Shown piece by piece: positions 53,172 through 64,000 of a stretch of 64,000 bases of DNA. Positions within the stretch are counted from its first letter, which is position 1; each line of letters opens with the position of its first letter. The stretch spans positions 620,001 through 684,000 of the forward strand of contig CP136491.1 of the NCBI GenBank assembly GCA_032768795.1, written 5' to 3'. Origin of the DNA: Tremella fuciformis (taxonomy: Eukaryota; Basidiomycota; Tremellomycetes; Tremellales; Tremellaceae). The position numbers and the translations under genes are program-made. The notes under the pieces are model-generated. The model saw only the letters and a list, made by a program, of their open reading frames with translations. It searched no databases and was not told the DNA's origin.

Positions 53172-54179
53172 CTACTCGTCATCGTCACTAGCTAACTCTC
53201 GATTGGTCTCGACGTCAAAGCGAAGTTGGCCGACTGGTGGCAGTACACCCTCACTGCAGGATGAGCTTTGTCTACTACCACTCCCCCAACTCACCGCCGC
53301 AGTAGGCCCTCTACGCCTTCTTCGCCCGTCTCCCAGTCCACCCGAATCCACGTCTTTTCCAGCTCGCCATCTCGATAAGCCAGCAGGGTCGGTAGTACAT
53401 CGGGATCCGCCCTCCTGCGCTCCTGTGCCACCCCCTCATCCTCCTCGTCTTCCTCCTCTGGACCGCTCGAAGGGAGAAGCGAAAAGGACAGGGTCGTCGC
53501 TCGGGCTCGAAGCAGGACCAGAGGTTCGTTGGTTTCAGGCGGGTTGAGGGATAGATGCAGCATGCTCGCCAGTAATGGTTGGCAGCGAGGGATGTCCTGC
53601 TCGTCAGCTAGCCTGTCTCCGCACACTTCTCGGTGATCCTATACATACCGGCTCATAGATAAGAACGACCACCCAGCCTCTCCGTTCCACGGCTGTGATG
53701 AATCCCTCTTGACCCACTTCCTTGAGTCCGCCTCTTCTCGGACTATCGTCTCGTTTCCTCCCGCTCTGCAGCTCTTCTCTCCTCTCCCTCCTCCATCTCG
53801 CCCTCAGTTCCTCCTGGTCACGCTCGGCGGCTCGAGCGGCCGCCTCCTCGTCCACGGTAGGCGCCACAATGACATGTTTCGCCTGCTCTGCAGCTCGGGC
53901 CCGCTGCTCCTCTTCTCTTGCCTGGCGATCTCGGCTCGACTTGACTTTCTCGTCTTGCATAACACCCTTCGGTCCTGTCTGCGGCCCTCCATGATCCTCA
54001 GCTGCTCTCTGTAGCAGTGCGCTCCTGGACCCTCCGGGAGAGCCGGGTGGTGAGAGGTCCGACCCGAGCTCATCGTCCGTGTTGACCACTGAGGCCGTAC
54101 TTGCCGACTGCGCAGGAGATGGAGATCGCGGTCGGAACAGCTCGCCTGAGAGCGCTGCAGCTTCGAGATCTTTGGACAT
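53172..54179 (-). CDS. Phosducin-like protein (thioredoxin-fold)
   Basis: About 305 residues in three exons. The N-terminus is disordered and charged, with a long Arg/Glu helix (EEAAARAAERDQEELRARWR). The thioredoxin-like domain starts LKEVGQEGFITAVERRGWVV, then VLIYEP, DIPRCQPLLASMLHLSLN, VLPTLLAYRDGELEKTWIRV and DWETGEEGVEGLL. The final exon reads REGVLPPVGQLRFDVETNRE. This is the phosducin/PhLP pattern (Plp1-like); such proteins assist folding of G-beta or of CCT substrates. It is odd in having an acidic insert (GPEEEDEEDEG) between the third helix and the strand with PDVLPTLL. Which client it serves is not clear. Confidence 0.82.
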
Positions 54180-54577
54180 GGTGCTTGTTTAGGTTCAATA
54201 CCGCGACATTGGCTGAGCTTGGACTTTTGTTCTCAGACCGGTGGACCTGGCCGGCGGAGGCAGGTGTTACGTAAATCTTACTCGTAGGTTTGTCGCGTGG
54301 GTGGTCAGGGGCGAAGAGTTGGGCGGGGAGAAGCGAGCAAGTCGAGAGCGAGCGCGATATCGTTCACGTTACAACCTATATAACATCCCATTTCTCTAGT
54401 AGATCGTGTGGCTCAGCTATCGTACAGCGGCTCTGAGAGACCGTGTAGAGCTCGAGCACCGGCACACCTCGATTGTCGCCTAAGGCGGACTGCAGGTGAC
54501 CCGTGTCCTGCCGACCAAAGGGCGCCCTCGCGCGTCTTTTCTCTCGATCCCGTCTCGCTCTCCCGCTTCTTCTCACC
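54180..54577. other. Divergent promoter of the phosducin-like and GT69 genes
   Basis: 398 nt between outward starts. No clear TATA box; nothing else recognised. Confidence 0.45.
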
Positions 54578-56419
54578 ATGAACCCCGTAGGCTCGCGCTC
54601 CTTCCCGCTAGGAAGACGGATGCCATCAGCGGGCTCGTTGCTCGTCGGTATTCTTGTCGGACTGCTGGTCGCATCGGTGAGCTGCATGACTTTACCTGCC
54701 GCGCAGAGCTGACGGTCTAGCTCGTGCGGAGAGGTAATGTGAGCGCTCGGGTTGCGGATGTCATGTCCAAGCTGATCTCAGTCTAACGAAACCAACTGGC
54801 GCGGCACAGGGGGACAGGCCATCCGCCCGAACCCCATCTCCGGCTCGTCGCGCTTGCAACGATCACAGATCACCCTCCCCTCCCTGCAACAGCGCTACCA
54901 CATCCTCCAGCTGATCGGCACGCTCACGCCGCACCACACCAAAGAGTGCACGCGGCACGTGCAGGACCTCTACGCCGAGCAGGTCCACGAGCGGTACATC
55001 CCCCTCATCGGTCACAAGCGCTCGTGGTCCGGCACGGGCTGGCTCTCGCGCCTGTTCGGCGGGTCCTCGCCTGACCCGCAGCTCTCCCTGGGCGGGGGCA
55101 GCGGCAAGATGGAGAATATCCGCCGGGACCTGCAGAGCCAGCAGCACAAGTACTTCTTCGCAATCAACTTGTACAATTCGTTCGACGTCATTCCTGATAT
55201 CTTCGCCACGCTGTTCAGGACCGCGTCTGTATTGGGGTACCACAATGTCTACGTGTCGATCTATGAGAACGGCTCGAACGACCAGACGAAAGCTCTGCTG
55301 CGCATCTTCGATGCCCTTTCCCGGACGGTCGGCCTGCGAGTCATCATCCGCACTTCTATGCGAACCAGGGGTCAATTCAACCATCGTATCGAGTATCTGG
55401 CAGAGGTCCGGAATGCCGCAATGGTGCCACTTCACGAGTTGCGGGACAACGAGAACGAAGTGTTTGACTCGATCGTCTTCATGAACGATATTCTGCCTTG
55501 TGTCGATGACCTCCTGGAGCTCATCTGGCAAAGCCGCAGGCAGAATGCTGGTATCACTTGCGCTGCCGACTACATGTATCATGATGACATTGTCAGCTGA
55601 TCTTGTATCCACTTGACGGTAGCTGACAATTAGGGTGCTCCGGTGTTCTACGACAACTGGGTTGCTCGCGATATCAACGGAACCGCGCTCGAGAACGCAC
55701 CGTTTGAGCAGGTCTTCCATCACACCGAGTCGAATCATCGGTTCCAGCGTCATCTCCCCATTCAAGTGCAATCCTGCTGGAATGGTGTGGCTATTCTCGA
55801 TCCAGCGCCATTCTACCAGCCGCCGCATGTCAAGTTCCGCATGGCCCGGTTGCCGGACGGAGAGTGCTCTGCCTCTGAATGTTCCCTCATTTGCAGTATG
55901 TTACAGCTCGATCACCACCAATGTTGAGCTGACGATCAGACGATTACTGGAATACCGGCTACGGCCGCATTATTATGGTGCCTCGTGTCAAGCTGGCCTA
56001 TGACCAGGCAAGTGCAGGAAGGACTTGCAAACATTCAGCTGATCAAGCAGAAAGTATACGATATCATACACCCCGAGCGCCGTAACTTGACTGCTATTCG
56101 AGGGTACAAGCGGATAGGAGGTCTTCCCGATGACCCACACACCGATCCACAGGACCGAAGTTGGTATGGCCCACATGATCGTCTCTTCACCGAAGAGGAG
56201 AGCGACGAGATGTCTTTCCAGCCCGGTCCGGAATATGGTAAGCGAATGATCCCCGGCCGAGGCTGACATGACTGACTCGCAGTCTGGTGCTGGGGTTGGG
56301 ATGGTGCTGGTGATCTCGATGGACCGGACGTTGACCCGATTTGGGAGAAAATGCCCGCAAGATCGTACTCGGAAGAGGCGATCACTGTCAAGCACTACCG
56401 CAATATGCCGGGCTTCTAG
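54578..56419 (+). CDS. GT69 glycosyltransferase (CAP59/CMT1 mannosyltransferase family)
   Basis: Type II Golgi-membrane enzyme. Short cytosolic start MNPVGSRSFPLGRRMPS, then one TM helix (AGSLLVGILVGLLVAS), an intron region (54677-54783; a second small exon is possible), and the lumenal domain. Family landmarks are NLYNSFDVIPDIFATLFRTA, GYHNVYVSIYENGSNDQTKA, FDSIVFMNDILPCVDDLLEL, ITCAADYMYHDDI, GAPVFYDNWVARDINGT, VQSCWNGVAILDPAPFY and ECSLIC. The end GYGRIIMVPRVKLAYDQ is followed by two more exons finishing HYRNMPGF. CMT1 is an alpha-1,3-mannosyltransferase and CAP59 is needed for capsule export in Cryptococcus; which of these roles applies here cannot be read. Small introns throughout. Confidence 0.9.
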
Positions 56420-56594
56420 ATCGGTGTCCGATCGCTGAGACAGCAAGGAGGCAGGGAGAGATCGAGATGGGGGATGTGACGCAAAACATACTCACGGCCC
56501 TATCGTACTTTACGAACAATAGCAGCATTCTTCGACCAGAGCGTTTCTTTCGGGCTGTACACAAGAAACCTAGATGCATGACTACACCTCACGC

Positions 56595-57314
56595 CTATGC
56601 CCCCGGCTCTGTTGTTGCGCTGATCGGCTCCTCCACTGCCACTGCAGACGCCGCCACCTCTTTCGGCCATCCCCAGAAACGCCTGTCTCTCCCTTTGGCC
56701 CTCTCGTCTCTCGGCAATCTGTCCGCCCGATCTCTTACAATCCCAATATACTGCCTGAGCGCCCTGGGTCGCTTGACAACGCTACCGCTGCCCGCCAAAG
56801 CCGCTGCCCGCATCGCATCGCTCTCTTGCCCCGGGGCGATCGGCTCGAGGTGCGGGAACGGCAAATGATGCGAGTAGAACTTGATGTACCCCGGCTCGAG
56901 CGCATACAGCGTGTGGTCCGACCCTTTGCCGACGTGTTGCCCTGCGTGGAACTCGCTCCCTCTTTGGCGCACGATGATCTGGCCAGGGAGGACGTATTGG
57001 TCTGCCTCGTCAGCGAACACGGAGGCTGCTGCCATAATATAGACTCGACGCACCGGTGAACTTTTTCACGCCTAGTCTGCGGCCGGCAGAGTCGCGTCCG
57101 TTCTTCGAGGAACCACCGCCTCGTTTGGTCGCAGTACGGATTTGGTAGTCTGGTATCAGCATTCCAAATACCGATGGGGAGATAACTGTGAAGGGATGGA
57201 AGGGTTCGACTCACTGGATGGTCCGCCGAACAGTTCCTGGCGAATGTCGGATCCCAAAGTCGTGGACGCGAGGGCTTTCGCGCGAGAGAGGAGTGGCCGT
57301 CCCAGCATGCTCAT
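56595..57314 (-). CDS. Mitochondrial large-subunit ribosomal protein bL27m
   Basis: About 205 residues, three exons. The start [20 protein letters not shown] looks like a mitochondrial presequence. Then [32 protein letters not shown] and, after an intron ending gaggcag, [40 protein letters not shown] and KFY: the bL27 core that reaches the peptidyl-transferase centre. The 80-residue C-terminal extension (PFPHLEPI... to TTEPGA) is typical of fungal Mrp7-type L27. Divergent from the F-box gene across 186 nt. Confidence 0.94.
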
Positions 57315-57500
57315 CTTGTCAGTACCAGGTGTGGAAGATGAGGTTCAAGGTGACTTTTGCAACACCTTAGAGAAAGATCCAGTTTGGCCTGGAGGAAATT
57401 GTCAGGCACGGCACCTCCACCTTGAGACGACCACCTTCCCACCCAGTGAGGGCACTCTTTAGTCTGTATCTCGCACTGTGCATAGAAGGCAAGGGCTGCA

Positions 57501-59268
57501 ATGGCGCTGGAAGCAGAGGTAGGAGAGCAGGACGATCTGCACAGCCTGGACGAAGACCTGCGTCAAATCGCACTGGACAACGGTCCCCAGCCTCTGCGCC
57601 TAGACAGGGTGTTCAACCGCGCCAGGAGGTGGAAACCCAGTCCGACCGCCGTCTCGCCGACAGAAGCACCGCGGCCCCCATCGCCACCTCGCGCGAGGCG
57701 GATATTCCCCCTTCCTCGCCCTTTACCGGAGGATCAGGCCACTTCGCCCCTCTCGGGCTTGTTCGACTACCCCGAGCTGCTCCCGCTTGTCCTAGACCAG
57801 TTTGAGCGGCCGAGCGAGTGGGCCGTACTTGCACGTGTGAGCAGGTCGTGGTGCGCATTGGCGCGCAAGAGGCTATATGAGCATGTCTGGGTGCGGCCAT
57901 GTGAGTCTCTTGCTTGGGCTGGTGTGTTGTGGCTGATATACAGGGGAGTCGAGCCCGCATTTCAAGCTCGTGCTTCTCTTTGATACGCTACATAAGCGGC
58001 CAGAGCTATGCCGACTGGTAAAGTACCTCGATGTGCGGTTTTATCCGCTCGCTACGACCGGTGAAGAGCGCTATGAGCTGGACGAGCATGTCCAGAAGGC
58101 CCTTGCGGCCATGGAGAATCTGGAGCATTTGACGTGGACCGCGAGTCGTTACCCGGGCACTGGCTGAGCGAGCTGACGACCAGAGGGACAAAAGTCTAAC
58201 GCCCAAGTTGGTAGAGACTATTGTGGACCTTGATCACCTGCGTTCTCTTGAGGTGTCGGGGCACTCGAGAAGATACTACGAGCCCCGCTCGCTTGGCGGT
58301 CTGCCAAAGCTCGAAGATCTACGAGTCATGATGCCCGATCCGCATTTTCGGGATGGCCTACTGCCCCTAGTCAAAGATCTCGAAGCCCGCACTATGGGTG
58401 GCTTGAGAGGTCTGGGCATCATACATCTCGTGGGCTGCACCCGCGATATCATTCAACAGCAAGTATGCTGACATGTAGAGCTCGCCTCTCGTTGACGACA
58501 AGCTCCTCAAGAGCTTGGCGCCGTATTTGACCAAGCTCAAACGCTTGATCCTCTGGGGATGCATTAAGATCACCCGCGAGGGCGTATACGAGGTACTAAG
58601 GTCCGCAGACGGCATCGAGGAGCTCAGTCTCGACGCCGTACCACATTCGGTACGACTCACGCGTGCACCGTGACTAGAGGCTGATACCACAGGGTATCGA
58701 GGACATGTCTTCGGCACCAGAGATGCCATACCTCCGGACTTTCTCACTATCTTTTTCGTCGCCCAAAGAGCTCACCTTGGGCGACATGCCCATTCTGCCG
58801 TCCGTCCAGTCGCTGCGGTCGCTACACCTCACTCTGTCTGGCGAACGGAAACACATCCCTTATGGCGGCTTGGAGGCTCTGACCTCGCGTCTGAACTTCG
58901 GTGACCTCCGCCGGCTGTCCATTCTTGGTATGGTCATTGGCCCCCAGACGCTCTCGACAATCCTACAAATCGCACCGAAGCTTGATGAGCTCTACATCTC
59001 CATCAACGGCAAGAAGACTCTCCAGGATTGCCCCGATCTGGCCGGATGCTCTCTCAAGGTCTTTCATGTCACGGCACCTGAACGATGGGGCCCAGACGGG
59101 GAAGATATGAAGACTCTCGCCAGGTCGATGCCCTCGCTCGAGCAGCTCGGCAGTGGCACGCGGGTGTACGAAGTGTCCAGGCGGTATGAGGGAGACGAGG
59201 TGGTGGTGGAGCTGCACAGGTGGAGCAGGACAACTGCCCCGGGCTACTTTCAGATCTGGCGGGGGTGA
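57501..59268 (+). CDS. F-box/LRR-like protein
   Basis: The start MALEAEVGEQDDLHSLDEDL is followed by a Pro/Arg-rich linker and an F-box-like segment (FDYPELLPLVLDQFERPSEW; AVLARVSRSWCALARKRLYE; HVWVRP), the usual L/P-start and W-containing end. After an intron come LRR-like stretches: RLVKYLDVRFYPLA, LEHLTWT, HLRSLEVSGH, LPKLEDLRVMM, LTKLKRLILWGCIKITREGV, QSLRSLHLTLSGE and RRLSILGMVIGPQTLSTILQ. The end GYFQIWRG is at 59268. F-box proteins bring substrates to SKP1-cullin ligases; the substrate here is unknown. About five exons; joins near 57900 and 58460 are by splice signals. A highly variable fungal class, so no orthologue is proposed. Confidence 0.78.
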
Positions 59269-59678
59269 AGATGAGGGTGGGAGGAAAAAGAAATAAGTGT
59301 AGCCTTAGTGAGTGATGTAGCTGATATCTGCTTGGCCTCCTTGAGCGTCCGAGCGCTTGCTTCGCAGTACTGACGGTTTTTCCGCGAATCTGGATTTACG
59401 CTGAGTGGGCACAAGGGACGGGACAGCCGATAACCGTACTCACCCTTACCCCCTCTTCCGGGTCGCTGAGCTCAAAGGTAGGAGGTGCTTTGTGGCATTG
59501 GCGTGGGAGATCGTCGGCACTGGTCAAAGGATGTCACAAAGGTCCGTACCGCAGTCCTGGGCGACCGCATAGGTGGTGCTAATATACGCTTTCCGAGCTG
59601 CCCTTGCGGCCTGCCCTCCCCAATTGGAAAAACTGATCTCTGAGAGCTACTGATTCACTCGACCGAGTTATCCACAAG
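59269..59678. other. 3' flank of F-box gene and promoter of the next gene
   Basis: 410 nt with no recognisable feature; a GT/CT-mixed sequence. Nothing else seen. Confidence 0.5.
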
Positions 59679-60974
59679 ATGAGCCATCCTGTGGACCAAG
59701 AAGAAAAGGGCGTCTTGCCCAACCTATCGATCCGTTTCTCCCCAAACGGCTACTCATCGACGCTCGACAGGCTCGGCTCGCCAAGCCCAAACACCCTATG
59801 CACTATCAGCGAATTCATCAAGTCGCGCGCACGGTACCTCGTCGCGCTCGCCGCATTTGGACTGACCGCACTGCTGCTGCACGCCATGTACACCGGCTCG
59901 CTGGGTCTCCTGCCGCGCGCCGACTCTGTCCTGCCGCTCGTCCCTCCCCTCTCTGCGCCCTCTGCACCCGGCGCCAATCCGTGGTACAACGAGTCGTACG
60001 CCGACCTGCCGGACCCAGATCCCAGCGCAAACAGGCGCATCCTGCTCCTGCAGCACTTCAACCGCTACTCTGCGCGGGCTGTCGCGCCGACGCCCGACGA
60101 GCTGGCAGACGCGAGCCGGATCTCGCACGAGCGGTACGCGGCCGCGCACGGGTACGGGTACAAGCCGGACGAGGGGCACTACATGGACGACCCGGACCTG
60201 CCGCCGCTCAGCGAGGCCGAGGTGGCCGCGGGCATGTACCGCTCGAATCCGCACATGAACAAGCTGAGCGTGATCCTGCACGCGGTGCTGGAGGAGCTGG
60301 CCAAAGGGCCCGAAGGCGCCGAGTGGATCTCGTGCGTCCCCCTCTTTGAGTATTGAGGTGCATATGCTGATGGACCTAGGCAGTCGGACGCCGACACGCT
60401 CATCACGACGCCCCAGATCCCGCTGCACCTCTTCCTGCCCCCGGCGTCCATCTCGCCGCCGCCGCTCATCCTGGGCGCGCAAGACTTTATCGGCTTCAAC
60501 AGCGGGGCGGTCCTGTGGCGCGTGTGCCCGCGCCTCGTCTCGTTCCTCGGCGAGGTCCTCGCGCTCGAGCACGAGGTGTACGAGGACACGGGGCGCACGC
60601 TCGCGGACCAGACCACGCTGGGGTGGGCGATCATGCGCCACGCCGATGTCGCGCGGCGTTTCTGGGAGGTGCCGCAGGAGTGGCTCGACTGGTTTCATGA
60701 CGAGGGGCGCCCGGTCGAGGAGCTGGCCGAGCTGCGCGCGCAGGGGCGCCCGAGCGTGCAGTGCCACATGCCCGCGTGGCGCAAGACGACGACGCGCTGG
60801 CGCGAGCTGTTCCGGCAGGCGCAGGGGTGGCACGACGAGGCGGAGAGCGGGGAGGTGCGGTGGAGGTACCCGATTGAGCGCCTGGAGGATCTGCGGTGGG
60901 TCGAGGATGCTGCCAAGAGGTATTGGGACACGCACACGGGCGGCATAGACGACGTCTTCTTCCCTGATATCTAG
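59679..60974 (+). CDS. Type II membrane glycosyltransferase, GT34-like (GMA12/MNN10 pattern)
   Basis: About 415 residues in two exons. Cytosolic MSHPVDQEEKGVLPNLSIRF..., one TM helix (YLVALAAFGLTALLLHAMYT), a stem, then RRILLLQHFNRYSARA, SRISHERYAAAHGYGY, KLSVILHAVLEELAKGPEG and EWI. An intron with acceptor cctag follows, then SQSDADTLITTPQIPLHLFL (DxD metal site) and LILGAQDFIGFNSGAVLWRV. The end is GGIDDVFFPDI. The order (ILL, S..NH..YA..HGY, EW..DaDt.I, N.G....R) is that of GT34 galactosyl/mannosyltransferases in the Golgi; the family call is by pattern only. Very G/C-rich at third positions. The acceptor choice sets the frame: the alternative ggcag would shift it. Confidence 0.75.
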
Positions 60975-61294
60975 CCAATTAGTCACGAGCACAGTGATCT
61001 TCGCGATTGCTTCAAGTCAGACACATGTACTGTATCAGTATGCCAGTCGTTTTCAGCGAACCTCGCATGATGATAGATGCAGAAGCATGACGCTACTCGT
61101 ACGTGCAGATGCAGATGTGCTGGGATGTGCAAATGTGTGTAAAAAAGAGAAAGCGTTAAGAAGGACATTTGGACACCTTTCGTTTCCCCTTGCATCATGC
61201 TCGTTCGTTCCTCGTGTCCGTCTTCGACGACTCTTTGCGTCTTTTCGCTTCGCCATACACGGCTCCCCATTTTCACAAAATACCGCTCCTCCTA
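60975..61294. other. Convergent 3' flanks of glycosyltransferase and LAMMER kinase genes
   Basis: 320 nt, AT-richer than its surroundings; shared terminator region. No gene recognised. Confidence 0.5.
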
Positions 61295-64000
61295 TCATAC
61301 CGGATCGGGGATGTTTTGCCGAATATACGGATGTCTCAGAGCGTCATTTACCGTTATCCGTGTGTCCGGGTCGAAGTCGAGTAGCCGCACGATGAGGTCG
61401 AGAAAGACGGTGTTGTGCTGATTTATAGGCGGGATGATCTCCTTCAATGTCTTGAGAGACTTGACAAATTTGCGCGATGACCGCGAGACGGTGGGGTTGG
61501 GGAAATCGATCTTGCTGCCCTTGAAGAATTCGGGCTTCTTCACTCGTCCTCGTTCGACCATGCGCCCAGGCATCTTGCCCATGACGACTTCCATCATGGC
61601 GAGATGTTCCAGATTGTCATGAGTTTGAAAGAGAGCGTCGCCAGTGAAGAACTCGACGAGGATACAGCCGATAGAGAACATGTCGCAAGGGTAGGACCAC
61701 GATAGTCCTGCACGTAAGTCATGACCCAAGTGCTGCAATGTCGAGAACCTACCGAGGATGATCTCCGGCGCACGGTAATGCCGTGTGCTGACCACTGACG
61801 AATGATATTCGTTTTCAAAGGTTGCCGAGCCGAAATCGATCAGCCGGATGTCCGTATTCCGCAAGACACTGCGAGATTTTGCGCCGGCCCGCTGAATGTC
61901 AGCTTATCAACACGTCATCGCAATAGCTGACTTACCCTTGGGCCTTGTAATCTCGCCTCGTTCGAGACAAGCAGAATGTTTTCCGGCTTCAAGTCTGTAT
62001 GTACCAACTTCAGGCGATGCAGGACTGAAGTGAGCTCGGCTCAGCATGGGAGGAGAGTCTCACACTGTACGCTCTTCAATAGACTTTTGGCAAAGTCCTG
62101 GATATGTCGCTCGGGGAAAGGTTGGAAGGCATTTTGCTTGAGAAAGTCGAAGACACTCATGCCGTAGAGCTCGGACACCAGACATGGGTGATTCCGGAAA
62201 TCAAAGTATTCCTCGAGATGAATGCACTTACTGCACTCGTCAGCTCATTGTATGTGAAACTGGGTGGGGCCTACTTCTCGTTCCCAGGATCGTTCTTCCG
62301 CAATGTCTCCAGCACTCTGATCTCGATTTTGCTGGCATCGCGATACTTCTGCACCGCTCGAATGACCTTGATGGCGACTTTGCGGCGTGACTCGATATGT
62401 CTTGCTTCGACTACCTTGCCGAATGTGCCCTGACCAAGAAGGCGAACGATTTTATCTGCAGGATCAGCAACTGTGCTGACGAGAGAATTTGGACTCACAT
62501 TTGTTCGCAATGACATCGTCTGGCTTGACGATGTAGTGACCTTCGGGATCGTCCCAGGTGACCACGCCATTGGTTTGCGAAACATTATTGACTGGTGGTG
62601 GCTTCGTGACCACCTGATGTTGTAGTTGAACAGGCTAAGACGAGGTCAGCCGATACACGCCGCGATGTGGATAGGACTCACTACTGCTGCTTTCGGTTTC
62701 GGCTTCTTTGCGCTCCCCGCATCAGACTGTTCCTCGACTTTCCGCTTCTTTGCGCTGCCCTGAACACTACCAGTCCCATTGACACTGCGACCATTGGTTA
62801 AGCCTTTGGACGACCCCACATAGCTCCCCGTGCTGGCATTCGCGGCCTGAGCTTCGGCCGCGACTTGGGCTCTGGTTCTTTTTCTTGGCACTTCAGGCGT
62901 CTGGGAATCGTCAATGACGATGATCTCCTTCTGCTTGCCGAGGACCGAATCGTAGGTATGCTCCATCGTCCAGCCATTCCCCTTGTGCTGTATCTTGCGC
63001 GATCTCGAGTCGCCGAGAGACGAAACCGTCTGGGGTGTGGACGACGACCCGAGGATGCCGTGATTGGTGGTCGTCATGGTGGACGCCGTCGCCTTTTTGC
63101 GCGGCGGCATGGCGAGGTCTGGCGGTGTGGCCGAGTAGCGAAATGTGAGTGGGCGAGGGATGAGCACGGGCGGACTGGCCCGTGTCGTGATGGGAGGCAG
63201 GTAGGGAGGCGCCGAGGGGAAGGCGAGTTGAGGATGGTGGTAAGGGTGCTGATGGTACGGCGAGGTGATGAGAGGCGGTGAGAGGTACGACGGGCCCGGG
63301 ACCGAAGGGCCGTCGACGATGGGGCTCGAGAAGAAGGGTCGACTGCGTGCGTCGAACCGGTCTCGATCCGTGCCGATGCCGAGACCGACTGCGGTCGAGG
63401 CGCCGGCGTTGGGGTCGAGAAGCTGCAGTGGCGTGGGCCAGAGGTGCGGCGGCTGCAGGGAAGCGGTGAGCGGCGGGTGGGGCGATCGCAGCACGCGTTC
63501 GCCGAGCGAGCTGGACGACGAGGCGGAGAGGGGGTGAGACGGGTGCAGGAAGCCGGGTGCGTAGGGCGAAAGGGTCGGGGGCGAGGTGTACTGGGCCGAC
63601 AGGGGCCGTGGGTCGAAGGGGGACGAGGGGATGGGGTAGGCCTGCTGCTGAGTTTGAAAGGCGAGCTGGGTGCGCGAAAGGTGGCCAGCGCCCGGCGGCG
63701 GGTCCTGGTAGCTTCTCGGCGGGATTCTTATCGACGGCAGCGAGTTGGGCTGCTGCTGTTGTTGCTGCTGCTGGTGGTGATGCCGCAGGTGATACCTCTC
63801 GCGCGGCGCGGGCTGCGTCGACGACGACGAGGTCGCTGCGCCGTACGAGTCCTCGAAGGGGCCGGCCGGGTGGTGCTGCAGCTGGTGGGGCGGATTGTAC
63901 AGTGCGACAGGAAACGGGTGGGAAGAGGACGAGGCGGGAGAAGCGGTGGACGGTGTGGGGCCGATGGCGGCGGCGGCGGCGATGGCTGCTGCGGGAGCGC
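61295..64000 (-). CDS. LAMMER dual-specificity kinase (CLK/Kns1/Lkh1 family), N-terminus outside window
   Basis: Kinase that phosphorylates SR-type splicing factors and other nuclear targets. The N-terminal region (62646-64000) is disordered, with a poly-Gln run at about 63749-63772 and basic stretches (KKRKVEE). The catalytic domain starts KIVRLLGQGTFGKVVEARHI, with KVAIKVIRAVQKYRDASKIE (Lys), HTDLKPENILLV (catalytic loop), DIRLIDFGSATFENEYHSSV (DFG), STRHYRAPEIILG and the hallmark EHLAMMEVVMGKMP. The domain ends HPYIRQNIPDPV. At least six introns. The LAMMER box and the STRHYRAPE segment make the family certain. The start codon lies beyond 64000; the ATG at 63494 is only internal. Confidence 0.93.

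Noticed and set aside
59796..60992. 398-codon minus-strand ORF antisense to the GT34-like gene
   Set aside because: Arises from the strong G/C third-position bias of the real gene; Arg/Val-rich with no domain.

Overview
This is nuclear DNA of a basidiomycete fungus, most likely a tremellomycete (Cryptococcus/Kwoniella/Trichosporon relatives). The basis is mixed. Almost every gene is cut by many introns of about 40-50 nt with GTGAGT/GTAAGT-like donors and CTGAC/CTGAT branch-like sequence just before the acceptor. Genes are tightly packed on both strands. The window also holds a GT69 (CAP59/CMT1-type) glycosyltransferase, a family best known from capsule-forming tremellomycetes. The species cannot be named from the sequence.

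Layout. 0-3.5 kb: two tandem inositol-monophosphatase-family genes (the first cut by the left edge), both using a 4-nt microexon inside the catalytic motif. 3.7-6.0 kb: ribosomal protein eS4 and a BTB/POZ protein. 6.5-12.2 kb: five tandem minus-strand genes for small secreted RlpA-like double-psi beta-barrel proteins. 13.1-16.6 kb: V-ATPase subunit H and the splicing factor SPP2, divergent. 16.7-20.6 kb: five tandem minus-strand genes for about 100-residue dimeric alpha/beta-barrel (ABM-like) proteins. These two amplified families make 6.5-20.6 kb the accessory part of the window.

20.8-64 kb is mostly conserved housekeeping: SPT5, a securin candidate, CAF-1 subunit CAC2, ribosome-assembly AAA ATPase RIX7, SKP1, a mitochondrial NAD+-type carrier, dihydroxyacetone kinase, a Zn2Cys6 regulator, a Nop13-like two-RRM protein, Golgi protein YIF1, a hotdog thioesterase, a SEC7-PH Arf GEF, cytochrome c, a small single-TM protein divergent from cytochrome c, a phosducin-like protein, a GT69 enzyme, mitochondrial bL27, an F-box/LRR protein, a second Golgi-type glycosyltransferase, and a LAMMER kinase cut by the right edge.

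There is no single pathway. Functional links that can be argued are: chromatin and transcription (SPT5, CAC2); mitochondrial and redox functions (NAD carrier, DAK, cytochrome c, bL27m); ubiquitin ligase components (SKP1, BTB, F-box); and cell-surface glycosylation (GT69 and the GT34-like gene). Several pairs share short divergent promoters. No rRNA, tRNA, transposon or CRISPR was recognised. All exon joins below were made by eye from splice signals and family resemblance.
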